From assembly GCF_014076415.1 (NCBI RefSeq), contig NZ_CP043568.1, forward strand, positions 2,480,001 to 2,544,000: 64,000 nt of DNA, given 5' to 3'. The translations under genes and the position numbers were made by a program. Below, piece after piece: positions 44,604-53,435 of the stretch (position 1 is its first letter; the number at the start of each line of letters is the position of its first letter). The notes under the pieces are model-generated. The model was not told the DNA's origin. It saw only the letters and a list, made by a program, of their open reading frames with translations, and did not search any database. This stretch comes from Comamonas testosteroni (lineage in GTDB: Bacteria; Pseudomonadota; Gammaproteobacteria; Burkholderiales; Burkholderiaceae_C).

Positions 44604-46420
44604 GGAGCGGCAGCAGCGGCGGCTGGTTCGGGTGGTGCTCCATCGCCGTCGTCGATCGGTGGTGGAGGTGGGAACAGTGCGAACACTGACGCCAGAAACT
44701 TCGTCACCGTGACCGGCAGCTCGTGGAGCTCGCACTCCTCGAACAGGCGCGCTGACCAGCCGGCGCCCTTGTTGCCGCCGAGGGCTTCTTTGGCGATGGC
44801 CTTGACCGCGTCGTCGTTCGGGCGCGCATCGGGGATGGCGACGTTGCCGTTCTCATCATTGGCTTTTAGGCCCGACAGGAAGGACCACAGCCGATCCACG
44901 GGCACCTCCGCCACGACGAGGTCTTCGAAGCCCTTGTAGGCGTGCTCGACATTGATTTCGAAGTTGTCCGCCAGAGCCTGCGCCTGCTCGGCCTTGCGCT
45001 TCTTTTTGTAGTCAAGGTCGTAGAAGGCGAAGGTACGTAGCCCCAGCGTCTTGAAGAACTTTCCGAACTTTGGCATGTTCGACTCGCCATCAGCGTCGAA
45101 GAAGGCCACGCCCGCGATGTCCAGCGGCTGCAAGTTGGCATCGTTCTCTTCCATGCGCCGTGCGACGACGGGCATCGCATGCAACTCGGTAACGCCTTCG
45201 ACGACGATGGCTGCTCGTCCCAGCATGCATTCAGACAGCCCAGAGCGAGAGAAGCGCTTGTAGTCGTTGTCTTTGAGGCCGGTGGCGTCGGAGACCTTTC
45301 GCGCCGTGACCACCCCGGCATTGCGAGCCAGCAGCAGTGTCTTGGATGGCTCGAACTTCTCGATCACGAATGGCGAGTGGGAGGTCACGAAGGCCTGCGT
45401 CGTCTTGGTCAGCAGATATTGGGCGATGCGTCGCTGGGTATGCGGCGGCACCGCGATCTCGGGCTCCTCCATGGCGAAGATGACCGTGTCGGGCTTGAGG
45501 TCGGCGATGAAGGAGAGCAGTGCGAGCACCAGTGTGTTGATGGTGCCCGTGCCGGCGTGGGGAAATGGGACGTGTCCTTGGTCCTCCGACAGTGCCAAGA
45601 AGAACGTCATCGTCTTGCGCAGATGCTCACGCGTCAGCTCCGAGACATGCAGCTTGGTGGCGTTGCCGGGCGACTCCAATGCGATGTAGCGGGCCAGCCG
45701 CCTCTCCACGGATCGCAGAACCGGCGCGATCTCGGCTGCGTCGGCTTCGATGTCGAGTCCACGCAGGCGCTCGATGGTCTTCTCCCACAGGCTGGTGCGC
45801 ACGCCCTTGGTCCGCAGGATGATGTCGAGAAGCGACCCACGCTCCAAGCTCAGCGCCCGCGAGCCGGTCCGAAGCGCCCGCAGGTAGAGGAAACCAAACA
45901 GCCGCTTGATCGGCCTGGGAAGCTTGGTCAACTCCCCGGCGGGAGCGTCGGGACTATGGGAGAAGTAGGTGCGTGCCTCGAACTCGTCTTCCTCAGGGTT
46001 GTATTGGCCGATGGTCTCGATCCGAAGGCAGGGGACGACATGAGGCGGATTGGCGGCGTCGGCCTCACCCGGCCCGAGCAGTCTTTGCTCGGCCACATGC
46101 CAAAACTCGATGTTGCCGCCGCACTTGGCCCCGATCTCGGCGCCGGGTTCAATGAGGACCGCCTCGATCCGAAGTGGAGTCGGCACCCGCTCCGCGTCTT
46201 CTTCTGCGGCAGGGGCCAAGTATTCAGCGTTGTAGAAGTCGAACTCATCGACCGGGGGGAAGCGGTTGAGCCGGTCGGGGCCCAGGACCAGGTCGAGGGC
46301 TTCGCAGAGCGTGCTCTTGCCAACATTGTTGGAGCCCACTATCAGGGTGTGTCCGTCGAACAGCAGCTCCGCCGACTTGATGCCGCGAAAGTTCGAGATG
46401 GTCAGCCTGACAACCTTCAT
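44600..46420 (-). CDS. gajA: Gabija defence nuclease GajA (OLD-like, ATPase + TOPRIM)
   Basis: 606 residues. N-terminal ABC-type ATPase domain with Walker A GSNNVGKST (29-37) and Walker B MEEPEIAVPP; C-terminal TOPRIM domain with the catalytic Glu in IVVEGVTELHAMP and the acidic pair in FFDADGESNMPKF. OLD-family class 2 nucleases encoded directly before a UvrD-like helicase are the definition of Gabija, where GajA cuts DNA when nucleotide pools fall during phage attack. The protein ends with a low-complexity PPPPP / Ala-rich tail. GGGAGAAG precedes the start. Both catalytic domains look intact. Confidence 0.9.
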   Translation of the reverse strand: MKVVRLTISNFRGIKSAELLFDGHTLIVGSNNVGKSTLCEALDLVLGPDRLNRFPPVDEFDFYNAEYLAPAAEEDAERVPTPLRIEAVLIEPGAEIGAKCGGNIEFWHVAEQRLLGPGEADAANPPHVVPCLRIETIGQYNPEEDEFEARTYFSHSPDAPAGELTKLPRPIKRLFGFLYLRALRTGSRALSLERGSLLDIILRTKGVRTSLWEKTIERLRGLDIEADAAEIAPVLRSVERRLARYIALESPGNATKLHVSELTREHLRKTMTFFLALSEDQGHVPFPHAGTGTINTLVLALLSFIADLKPDTVIFAMEEPEIAVPPHTQRRIAQYLLTKTTQAFVTSHSPFVIEKFEPSKTLLLARNAGVVTARKVSDATGLKDNDYKRFSRSGLSECMLGRAAIVVEGVTELHAMPVVARRMEENDANLQPLDIAGVAFFDADGESNMPKFGKFFKTLGLRTFAFYDLDYKKKRKAEQAQALADNFEINVEHAYKGFEDLVVAEVPVDRLWSFLSGLKANDENGNVAIPDARPNDDAVKAIAKEALGGNKGAGWSARLFEECELHELPVTVTKFLASVFALFPPPPPIDDGDGAPPEPAAAAAAP

Positions 46421-46461
46421 GTCTTCTCCCGTATTGGCGTAAGACTTAGTTTGGTGGTGTT

Positions 46462-46794
46462 GTGGTCATCATAAAGAGGCGCGCATGGCCCGTATGCTCA
46501 AGCCAGCCTGGAGCGGCCGCTTTGTGGCAGTCAGCGTCAGTTGATCTCGCAGCAACCACTGCTCAGCATTCGCAGGTCATCATCGAATTGAAAGCAGGCG
46601 AAGCGAAGGACTCGTCAATCGGACAAATTGCGCGCTACATCGGCTGGTATGCGCAAAAAGAAGGCAGACCGCCAAGAGCAATTTTGGTCGCATCGGGTTT
46701 TGCTGAGCCGGTAAGGTGGGCGGCCAAGGCGATTCCGGGACTGAAACTAGTGACGTATGGAGTGAACTTCGTGTTCGAAGAGGCGACAGTATAA
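46462..46794 (+). pseudogene. C-terminal remnant of a NucS/DUF91-type nuclease
   Basis: The frame from about 46560 encodes VIIELKAGEAKDSSIGQIARY, then GWYAQKEGRPPRAILVASGF and PGLKLVTYGVNFVFEEA, which matches the end of NucS-like (DUF91) PD-(D/E)XK nuclease domains: ELK with E-x-K and the Gln of IGQ. The first 30 residues in the same frame look unrelated to the family and the upstream half of the domain is missing, so this is most likely a truncated copy left at the edge of the defence island. Confidence 0.55.
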
Positions 46795-46918
46795 AAATGG
46801 GGACGGTGTACCTCGGTCACCAGACCAGGCCACTGACGTACTTTGCATTGGACGGCCATTAGCGGACAGCCATATGCTAGGACAGCGTGTTGCACTTGAG
46901 TGGTATCGAGTGATCGAT

Positions 46919-46960
46919 ATAAAAAAGCGCACCTTCCAATCGCTGACAGTAAGGTGCGCT
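46919..46960 (-). terminator. Terminator of the DUF3455 gene
   Basis: AGCGCACCTT (46926-46935) pairs with AAGGTGCGCT (46951-46960); on the minus strand it is followed by TTTTTT. It lies 13 bases past the DUF3455 stop. Confidence 0.9.
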
Positions 46961-46973
46961 CCTAGTCTTAACA

Positions 46974-47528
46974 TCAGACCGCTTTCCAAAAAATATAATC
47001 GGCCTGATATTGCACGATCTGCTTGCTGCCCAGATTCGCGGCTCCGCAGGCCATGCTCGGCGCGACGCCCCCCTTGGTTGCCACGCGCTGGATATAGGTC
47101 ACCCCCTGCATAGCTCCCATGCCGGTGGCAGGATTGGCTTTGACCAGTTGCAGGGGGATATTGCCCGCTCCGGCGGGAGCCACGGCAAGCTGCGTGGCTG
47201 TGACCTTGGAGCCGTTATTATTCTCCCAAGTTGCTGGCGGCCCCCAGTATTTGTCGATAACCGAGCCGCTTCGCGTTTGCAGCTTTGCGTCTGGACCGAC
47301 AAACACCCATTCATATTCGGCCGCCATATCTTTTTTGGTCCGGCATTCATAGGTGATCTGGCCGACACCCACGGTTTCCATCGCTACTTTGTGTCCCGCA
47401 GGCACTTGCACGGACGCAGGCAACTCGGCTTGTGAAAACATGGAATGAGAGCCCATGGATGAGCAGGCGCTCAGGCCGAGCGTGGATAGGCACAAAACGG
47501 TCAGCGAAAGTGTGTGTCGATGCGTCAT
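46974..47528 (-). CDS. DUF3455 exported lipoprotein
   Basis: 184 residues: signal peptide with lipobox LSAC (Cys22), then the DUF3455 pattern VPAGHKVAMETVGVGQITYE, YEWVFVGPDAKL, and the end SKQIVQYQADYIFWKA. DUF3455 proteins are secreted small beta-rich proteins of unknown function. In this locus they lie next to a ferritin-like gene and are divergent from an ECF sigma / anti-sigma pair. Confidence 0.85.
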   Translation of the reverse strand: MTHRHTLSLTVLCLSTLGLSACSSMGSHSMFSQAELPASVQVPAGHKVAMETVGVGQITYECRTKKDMAAEYEWVFVGPDAKLQTRSGSVIDKYWGPPATWENNNGSKVTATQLAVAPAGAGNIPLQLVKANPATGMGAMQGVTYIQRVATKGGVAPSMACGAANLGSKQIVQYQADYIFWKAV

Positions 47529-47596
47529 GATGACTCCCTCAAATAAGATGAAAGATGCACCGGGCCTGACTGCCCGGTACCCGGGGTTTCGCCAGG

Positions 47597-48190
47597 TCAG
47601 CCACCAAAAGACAGGGCATTGCTTGGCAAGGGGCGGCCGAGAGCCGAGATCAGGGCCGTGTAGTGCATGGTTTCATCGGCGGCCAAGCGTCCTGCGACCT
47701 TGGCCAGGTCACGGTTTTCGAAAGCGGGAATGACGCCCAGGTAGGCATTGGTCGCGCCAAGTTCCAGTCTGGCAGCCAGATTGAGAACATCGGCCTGACT
47801 CTTGAGCGTTGCGGCCTTGAGAGATTCGGCATAGGCCTGCATCGAGGCTTCGGCCACTGGCTTTCCGCCCATCTTCTGGATGGTGGCAATCAAGGCGTCA
47901 CGGTGGGCCTTGTGGTGGCTCTGGAACAGCAGGGCCACATCCATAACGGGCTTTTGCAGCAGGCCACTGCCGGCGCCTAGTTGGTAGGCGTTGATAGCCT
48001 CATGCTCCAGTCCCAGTGCCACATTGAGGATGGAGACATCCTTGGCTGGATCATTTCCCATGCCTTGGGCCAGGGCCTCGTTGCCTGCCAGCATTGCGAC
48101 CGCCACGGCTGACAAAGTGCCGGTAGTGCCGAGAAATCCGCGACGCGAGGCCATGGGCGAGGAATGGCCTTCAAACAGATGGATGCTCAT
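47597..48190 (-). CDS. Ferritin-like domain protein with TAT signal
   Basis: 197 residues. The twin-arginine motif SRRGFLG precedes a hydrophobic stretch ending ALA|Q, so it is exported by Tat, probably cofactored. The mature part is a four-helix ferritin-like bundle: LGLEHEAINAYQLGAGSGLL and FQSHHKAHRDALIATIQKMG, later LELGATNAYLGVIPAF and ADETMHYTALISALG, carrying the Glu/His that would bind a dimetal centre (EHEAI, HKAH, ETMHY). It is co-directional with DUF3455, 68 bases apart. The divergent ECF sigma factor at 48428 likely controls it. Confidence 0.85.
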   Translation of the reverse strand: MSIHLFEGHSSPMASRRGFLGTTGTLSAVAVAMLAGNEALAQGMGNDPAKDVSILNVALGLEHEAINAYQLGAGSGLLQKPVMDVALLFQSHHKAHRDALIATIQKMGGKPVAEASMQAYAESLKAATLKSQADVLNLAARLELGATNAYLGVIPAFENRDLAKVAGRLAADETMHYTALISALGRPLPSNALSFGG

Positions 48191-48427
48191 GATGACTCCT
48201 GGTTGACTGTGGGGATATGTCTATCGGCTTTGATGTCCGACGCTTGGAATACGCAGCCTTTTGCACCGTGGATTCAAGTTTCTGAAAACTTTTTTCAGAT
48301 TTTTCGTGCACTTTCCACATCCACCACGCGAGATGCTGCGTATAGGTGATTACCAGGAACTGCAACATGCCTTGGCAGTTATCCAACAGAGACGCATGCA
48401 GGAGGTCCTACTCATCACAATGGCTGC
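48191..48427. promoter_or_regulatory. Divergent promoter region ferritin-like / ECF sigma
   Basis: 237 bases between divergent starts, AT-richer, with AGGAGG at 48400-48405. An ECF-type promoter pair is expected; I could not fix the -35/-10 boxes by eye. Confidence 0.35.
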
Positions 48428-49003
48428 ATGAGAGCCAATACACCGGACAAAGAACTGATGGACTTAATCGACCGCGTAGCAGCCCGGGATGAGGTTGCTC
48501 TCAAGCTTCTGTATGACCAGACCGCCTCGCGGCTGTATGGTCTGGCTTTGCGCATACTCGGCAACAAGGAGTGGGCCGAGGACGTGCTGCAAGAGAGCAT
48601 TCTGGGTATTTGGCGCAGTGCTGGGACTTACCGGGACTCGCTCAGCCCGCCCCTGGCCTGGATGGGCATGCTGGTGCGCAGCCGGGCCCTGGATTTTTTG
48701 CGCCGACGCAGAGCCGAGCGCCTGCATCTCAATTTACCGATTGAGGACTTTGAGCAGTTGCCGCAGGGCGAGGACGCACAAGGGCCCATGCAATTGGTGG
48801 AGGCCAGCGAACAGGCTGTGGTCTTGCACCAGTGTCTGGAAAAGCTGGAGCAGCCACAGCGCCAGGTTGTGAGTCTGGCCTATCTGAACGATCTAAGTCA
48901 TAGCGAACTGGCCAGCAGCCTGAAGCTGCCGTTGGGCACGGTCAAGACTTGGATGCGCCGTAGCCTGGAGCAGTTGCGCAAGTGCATGGCGCGCCACGTC
49001 TGA
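48428..49003 (+). CDS. ECF RNA polymerase sigma factor (SigK/RpoE-like)
   Basis: 191 residues: region 2 (about 12-80: DEVALKLLYDQTASRLYGLA, EDVLQESILGIWRSAG) and region 4 (about 130-185: LEQPQRQVVSLAYLNDLSHS, LPLGTVKTWMRRSLEQLRKC). It is followed 18 bases later by an RskA-type anti-sigma factor, which usually binds it until an extracytoplasmic or redox signal frees it. Its likely targets are itself and the divergent DUF3455/ferritin-like genes, by family precedent. Confidence 0.9.
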   Translation: MRANTPDKELMDLIDRVAARDEVALKLLYDQTASRLYGLALRILGNKEWAEDVLQESILGIWRSAGTYRDSLSPPLAWMGMLVRSRALDFLRRRRAERLHLNLPIEDFEQLPQGEDAQGPMQLVEASEQAVVLHQCLEKLEQPQRQVVSLAYLNDLSHSELASSLKLPLGTVKTWMRRSLEQLRKCMARHV

Positions 49004-49021
49004 GTGCCAGGAGTCCACATC

Positions 49022-49825
49022 ATGAATCTGAGCCAAAACCCTGAATTACTTGACCGCTTGGCTGCCTCCTATTCACTGGGTACCTTGCACGGAGGTGCAC
49101 GCCGTCGCTTTGAGCAACTGGCACGCGAATATCCCCAGGTGCGCGCGGCAGCCTTGCTGTGGCAAGGCCGATGGTCGGCCTTCTCCGAAGTGCAGACTCC
49201 GGTGCAGCCCGATGCGGTGGTCTGGACACGCATTGCCAACCTGCTGCAAGCCGAAAATGCCGGCATCAGGCTGGCTCGCCAACGTGAGGCTGCTGAGTCA
49301 AAGCGACCGACGCGATCACTCGCATGGTGGCGTGGACTGGCAATGGCAGGCGGTTTGGCCACGGTGGCGGCTATCTCGGTAGGGCTTTGGTCGCATCAAG
49401 GGCTCAGGGATACCTCGCAGCAGAAACTGTCTGCGTTACAGACTCAACTCCAGATGGCGCAGGCTGAATTGCAGGCGGCCCCCCAAATTCAATATGTGGC
49501 AGTGCTGGCCGATGGCAAGGCCGATGCGTCCATGCTGGTGACCTTCGATCCCCGGCACCAGCAACTGGTGTTGCAGCGCGTGAGCGGCTTCAAGGAGGCC
49601 GACAACAAGTCTCTGCAATTGTGGGCCTTGCCTCAACAGGGCGCTCCACGATCCCTGGGGGTCATGGGGGATGGAAAACTTGACCAGCTCACGGCACAAG
49701 AGACTGATGTGAAAGCAGTTCCGGCCCTGGCTATTAGCCTGGAGCCCAAAGGCGGTGTACCCAGCTCGATGGGGCCAACTGGCCCGGTGTTATTCAAGGG
49801 TGCACTCATTCGCAGGGACCTTTGA
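49022..49825 (+). CDS. RskA-family anti-sigma factor
   Basis: 267 residues from ATG 49022 (CAGGAG upstream). Cytoplasmic N-domain (1-85, LLDRLAASYSLGTLHGGARR, the anti-sigma K pattern), one membrane helix (about 106-125, GLAMAGGLATVAAISVGLW), and a periplasmic RskA domain (about 150-260: VLADGKADASMLVTFDPRHQ, SLQLWALPQQGAPRSLGVMG, AISLEPKGGVPSSMGPTGPV). It holds the sigma factor encoded directly upstream. Confidence 0.9.
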   Translation: MNLSQNPELLDRLAASYSLGTLHGGARRRFEQLAREYPQVRAAALLWQGRWSAFSEVQTPVQPDAVVWTRIANLLQAENAGIRLARQREAAESKRPTRSLAWWRGLAMAGGLATVAAISVGLWSHQGLRDTSQQKLSALQTQLQMAQAELQAAPQIQYVAVLADGKADASMLVTFDPRHQQLVLQRVSGFKEADNKSLQLWALPQQGAPRSLGVMGDGKLDQLTAQETDVKAVPALAISLEPKGGVPSSMGPTGPVLFKGALIRRDL

Positions 49826-49979
49826 CTCGGGCCTTCGCAAACACGCAAACAATCTCTACCAAGGCAGTGCAAAGCTGTTGAATCTCAATGGCTGCTCTGG
49901 GTCGTTCAGCGAAGGTTATCTACCGACCAGTAGCAGTCCATGAGATCCTTGGTTTTGTATTCCGAATGGATCGCCAGGA

Positions 49980-51200
49980 CTACTGACACGCCACAGCCTG
50001 TGGAGCTTGGGCACAGCAGCTGTGCACTTGGTTACGGCCGTTTGATTTAGCGTGATACATGGCCGCATCGGCCTGTGTCAATAGAGTGGATATATCGGCG
50101 CAGGCCGAGTCCGCTTCGGCTACCCCGACGCTGATGGTGACTTGCAGTGTGGTGTCATTGACGGGCTCCTCAATAGCTTGGACGGCAAGTCTGATCTTTT
50201 CTGCGATCTGTGTAGCCTCTTGCATATTCGTGCCAGCGAGCAGTACCCCGAACTCCTCCCCTCCAAGTCGACCGCACAGGTCCGCCTCGCGGAGCGTCGA
50301 CTTGATCTGCCGCACCACGGCTTGCAGCACCTTATCTCCCGCTGCGTGACCATGGGTATCGTTGATCTGTTTGAAGTGGTCAATGTCCAACAACAGCGCA
50401 CACAGAGGGACTCCGTAGCGCCGGGTATAGGCGAACATGGTGTCGGCCTGTTCATTGAAAGCGCGACGGTTGTTCACTCCTGTCAAATCGTCCGTACGGG
50501 CTGCGTTGCTGGCGATGCTGTGTTGGATCTCCAACTCATGGTGCAACCGCAGAAGTGACTGCAACGCGCCCGACAGCTCCCGAGTTGCGCGCACGACGAA
50601 GGCGCAAAACGCCAGCGACGCCAAGGCCAGCAGGCGCTGTTCAGTGCTAGGTTGGATGAGCAGCCACAGTGTGGAGGGAAGTAGCACCAGACCGACGGCA
50701 GTCAGCGCCATGTAGCGATAGGCCGAGTAGGCAGAAATTGCACTCCCCGCCATTCCGACCGCAAAAAAGAGCGTGATGACCTGCGACAACAGGTTGTTGC
50801 TGGACGTGAGCAGAAAAGCACCGACTCCCCAAGCTCTGGATGTGAATACCAGAGTTACCCAATACACGCCTTCCCAGCGAGCAAACGTAAGATGGTTGGC
50901 GAGGCGGTGGTTGTAAACCCGGAACAGAGCCAAGCGAGCGATGGCGGCCAGACAAAGCGTGATAAGCCACGGTGCGATGACGTTGCGGTTGCCCAAATCC
51001 AACTGCAACCAAGACAGCGCCAGTGCCCCGCCGACGCTACCGTATGGAGCCGGCAAGGACTGACGGAACAGAAGCTGCAACTGGTCAGTGCGCACCTGCA
51101 TGGCAACTGACCCAATGGCGGGGAGCTCTGGTGCTGGCAAGCGTGGCATGGTCGATGCTGAGGACTGTGCAGGGGATTTTGTTACATCATACTGACGCAT
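49980..51200 (-). CDS. Membrane diguanylate cyclase (GGDEF)
   Basis: 406 residues. Several membrane helices in residues about 55-205, then a GGDEF domain (about 230-395) with DDLTGVNNRRAFNEQ, LLDIDHFKQINDTHGHAAGD, and the active-site loop GGEEF. The RxxD allosteric I-site (READ) sits five residues before GGEEF, so product feedback is expected. It makes cyclic di-GMP from two GTP, shaping biofilm versus motility; the signal sensed by the membrane part is unknown. Confidence 0.9.
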   Translation of the reverse strand: MRQYDVTKSPAQSSASTMPRLPAPELPAIGSVAMQVRTDQLQLLFRQSLPAPYGSVGGALALSWLQLDLGNRNVIAPWLITLCLAAIARLALFRVYNHRLANHLTFARWEGVYWVTLVFTSRAWGVGAFLLTSSNNLLSQVITLFFAVGMAGSAISAYSAYRYMALTAVGLVLLPSTLWLLIQPSTEQRLLALASLAFCAFVVRATRELSGALQSLLRLHHELEIQHSIASNAARTDDLTGVNNRRAFNEQADTMFAYTRRYGVPLCALLLDIDHFKQINDTHGHAAGDKVLQAVVRQIKSTLREADLCGRLGGEEFGVLLAGTNMQEATQIAEKIRLAVQAIEEPVNDTTLQVTISVGVAEADSACADISTLLTQADAAMYHAKSNGRNQVHSCCAQAPQAVACQ

Positions 51201-51554
51201 GATGAGTCAGTCAGTATTTGAAATACAGCAGCTTTTTAATTGCCAAATATCCGAATAGTAGATTCTGGGTCGCTGCTTCATTGGCAACACTACTGTCGCC
51301 TATGCGGTGGTTAGTGTGTTGCAACGACCAGTTGAAGCTGCCGCCGTTTGCTGCCGTCGGCCAGTGCAAGCAGACCAGCCATCTCGTATCGGAATGATGG
51401 TCAATTAACGCCCGCGCCCGCATGATCTATGTGGCAAGCACGTTCCGTAGACCTCCAAACTCAACTCCTGAAGCTTGGTCAGCAAGAGGATTTGAACAGC
51501 TATGCTGGAACAAAAAAAGCGGCCTATACAGGCCGCTTTTTTGTTCCTTGGGGA
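51201..51554. other. 354-base gap, H-NS terminator side
   Basis: No gene recognised. The right end contains the strong terminator at 51513-51542 for the H-NS-like gene. Confidence 0.5.
51513..51542. terminator. Terminator of the H-NS-like gene
   Basis: AAAAAAGCGGCCT (51513-51525) pairs with AGGCCGCTTTTTT (51530-51542) with a 4-base loop, 12 bases past the stop at 51555 on the minus strand; U tracts form in both directions. Confidence 0.94.
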
Positions 51555-51857
51555 TCATTGGATCTCAAACTCAGAGCGATCCTTGTCTTTGATCCATGTT
51601 GGAGGCTTGCCTCGTCCAGTCCATGTCTGGCCAGTAGCAGGATCCCGATATTTTGGGGTAACGGCTGTTCGTGTTCCAGCGCGCCGTTGCTTCGCTTGAG
51701 GGTACACATCGTCCTGGGTTAGACCGTACGTCGCGATCAAGCTGCGAACCTCTCGAACTGCATTGGCTAGCTCCGACTTTCGGGCAGCAGCAATCTGCTG
51801 CTCCAGGGCTTCTCTTTGTGCAAGCAATTCTTTGTACGAACCCGTATGTGTCGTCAT
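51555..51857 (-). CDS. H-NS-like nucleoid protein
   Basis: 100 residues from ATG 51857. Coiled-coil N-terminus (about 8-45, SYKELLAQREALEQQIAAAR) and the C-terminal H-NS DNA-binding core TPKYRDPATGQTWTGRGKPP (about 69-88), which has the TWxGxGxxP AT-hook-like loop. It silences AT-rich, often foreign DNA in betaproteobacteria (Bv3F/BpH3-type). Position close to islands may reflect xenogeneic silencing, but this is inference. The frame opens upstream to 51959 without family sequence. Confidence 0.92.
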   Translation of the reverse strand: MTTHTGSYKELLAQREALEQQIAAARKSELANAVREVRSLIATYGLTQDDVYPQAKQRRAGTRTAVTPKYRDPATGQTWTGRGKPPTWIKDKDRSEFEIQ

Positions 51858-51964
51858 TGTGATTTCCTGTTTAGTTACTTTGTGGCGCTCTCTGATTGAC
51901 CTACAAAGCTTGATTCTGAGGCATGTGGCACGTCTGTTGCACCCTCGCGGGTACCTCATTGGTA

Positions 51965-52210
51965 CTAGGTACTGGGAACAGAAACGAGGAGCTCTGATGG
52001 ATCCACACCGAGCCCACCCGCTAGACGCTGGAGGTTGTCGATTGTGATGTTCGTAGCGGCCCGTTCGACTTGACTAATGTAGGTCCTATGGAAGCCGCAC
52101 TCAGCGCTTAGCAATTCCTGCGAGATGCCCTTTCCTGTGCGCAGCCTACGGACATGCTCCGCCAGCCGTTTGCGCAAGTACGGGTCTATTTCATTGCTAT
52201 CAATTTCCAT
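51965..52210 (-). CDS. Small XRE-family HTH regulator
   Basis: 81 residues. Helix-turn-helix (about 14-68): LAEHVRRLRTGKGISQELLS then CGFHRTYISQVERAATNITI and LQRLAGGLGVDPSELL. A stand-alone repressor-like protein of the Xre type. It lies 107 bases upstream of the H-NS-like gene on the same strand. Target unknown; the following region to 52451 is AT-rich and could hold its operator. Confidence 0.85.
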   Translation of the reverse strand: MEIDSNEIDPYLRKRLAEHVRRLRTGKGISQELLSAECGFHRTYISQVERAATNITIDNLQRLAGGLGVDPSELLVSVPST

Positions 52211-52451
52211 AGCACCGAGCGTCTCGCAATGGGATTTCCTCGTCTACCTCGTATACGTATACTGTCTAAACATCTACTGTTTATACATATACAATCCGCT
52301 TGCTTAAAGCATCTAACTGGCCTTGTTCCCGGGTGCCTTGCTATGGCTGGGATGTGCTGATCTGTTCTTACTTTTAAGAATGTGATCATGCAAGAGCCTT
52401 CGACTCGAGGTGTTCGCCATAGCTTCTAGCTTTCGAAATGGTTGGAGGGAA

Positions 52452-53195
52452 ATGAGAGACCTCAATTTTTTGAGACTGATCGCAGTTGTAGGGGTTGCGG
52501 CTGTAGTCGGTGGATGTGGGACGACTTCGGCGTCACCAGCTAAGTCGGTGTCTGACTTAGACACTAAACATCCAAGGAAAGTGACGCTGCATACTCAGAA
52601 CTCTCTGAAGAGCTCCTTTGGTGCAGGAAAAGCATTTGTCTTGATCCGCCAAGGAAGCGCTAGCGAGCTATGGGAGATCGTGAGTGTGACTACCAAACCG
52701 CCACGGGTAGGGACTGGTCAGGAAGTGTTTCTTGTCTCAGATGACCTGAAGAACTGGGAGACGACGATTCCGCGATTCCAGGACTGTTCCAAGTCCAAGT
52801 CAGCGTATTCCGTGTGTTCTAGTTCTCTGGCACACAAGGACTGGCTTGGTTACGCAAACTACAACGCTGAAGCAGTCGTCAACGCTGTGAATTCGATCTC
52901 TCAGGACCAAGCTAAAGCATGGATGCAAAGCTACCTTGAAGCTGAGGATGCAGCTGCGCTAGCCGCGTTCCAGCAAAAAAGAAAAGAGCAGGCTGAGTGC
53001 TACGCAAGCCACGAAGAGGATTTGCGCGATGTTGAGTCAGCAGGTGGGAAAGCCATGGCATTGGCCATTGCAGGTAAACCATTGAAGCCAGAGGATTTGG
53101 CCGCAATTCGTCGGGCCCAGCAGCGCATGTCTGCAAGTAGCGTTTGTGGTTACAACATTCAGCCGCCGAAGATGCGCGCAGCTTTAGTCAGATAG
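52452..53195 (+). CDS. Hypothetical lipoprotein
   Basis: 247 residues from ATG 52452 (GGAGGGA upstream). Signal peptide with lipobox VGGC (Cys22). The mature part has a Cys pair (FQDCSKSKSAYSVCSSS), a helical region with repeated Ala/Glu/Lys (about 160-185) and a final Cys (SSVCGYNI). No family recognised. It is followed ten bases later by a small acidic protein gene. Confidence 0.7.
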   Translation: MRDLNFLRLIAVVGVAAVVGGCGTTSASPAKSVSDLDTKHPRKVTLHTQNSLKSSFGAGKAFVLIRQGSASELWEIVSVTTKPPRVGTGQEVFLVSDDLKNWETTIPRFQDCSKSKSAYSVCSSSLAHKDWLGYANYNAEAVVNAVNSISQDQAKAWMQSYLEAEDAAALAAFQQKRKEQAECYASHEEDLRDVESAGGKAMALAIAGKPLKPEDLAAIRRAQQRMSASSVCGYNIQPPKMRAALVR

Positions 53196-53204
53196 GAGTT
53201 AGCA

Positions 53205-53435
53205 ATGGGACGTCTATATGATGAACTGACAAAGCTGGAGCGTTTGTATCCAGATAAACCTGAGAGCACACTTCCTCCACGGCTCTCAGAGGTACCCGAA
53301 TTAGCACTTGCATACCGTGAACTTGAAAAGCTCGCTCGAGGCGATGGTGACATCGGGGCCGAGTACTGGGGCCGTGTAATCAGGTTGCTTGAATGGGCAG
53401 AAGCTGCACATCAAAACGCTTCTAGAGAAGGATAG
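53205..53435 (+). CDS. Small hypothetical protein
   Basis: 76 residues, start preceded by AGGAGTTAGCA. Predicted mostly helical (LYDELTKLERLYPD, VPELALAYRELEKLARGDGD, VIRLLEWAEAAH) and acidic. No family recognised. Transcribed with the lipoprotein upstream (10-base gap). Confidence 0.65.
   Translation: MGRLYDELTKLERLYPDKPESTLPPRLSEVPELALAYRELEKLARGDGDIGAEYWGRVIRLLEWAEAAHQNASREG

Noticed and set aside
46795..46918. attR copy of the cpaB junction as the right end of the Gabija island
   Set aside because: I compared the sequence by eye with 40895-40920 and found no matching direct repeat.
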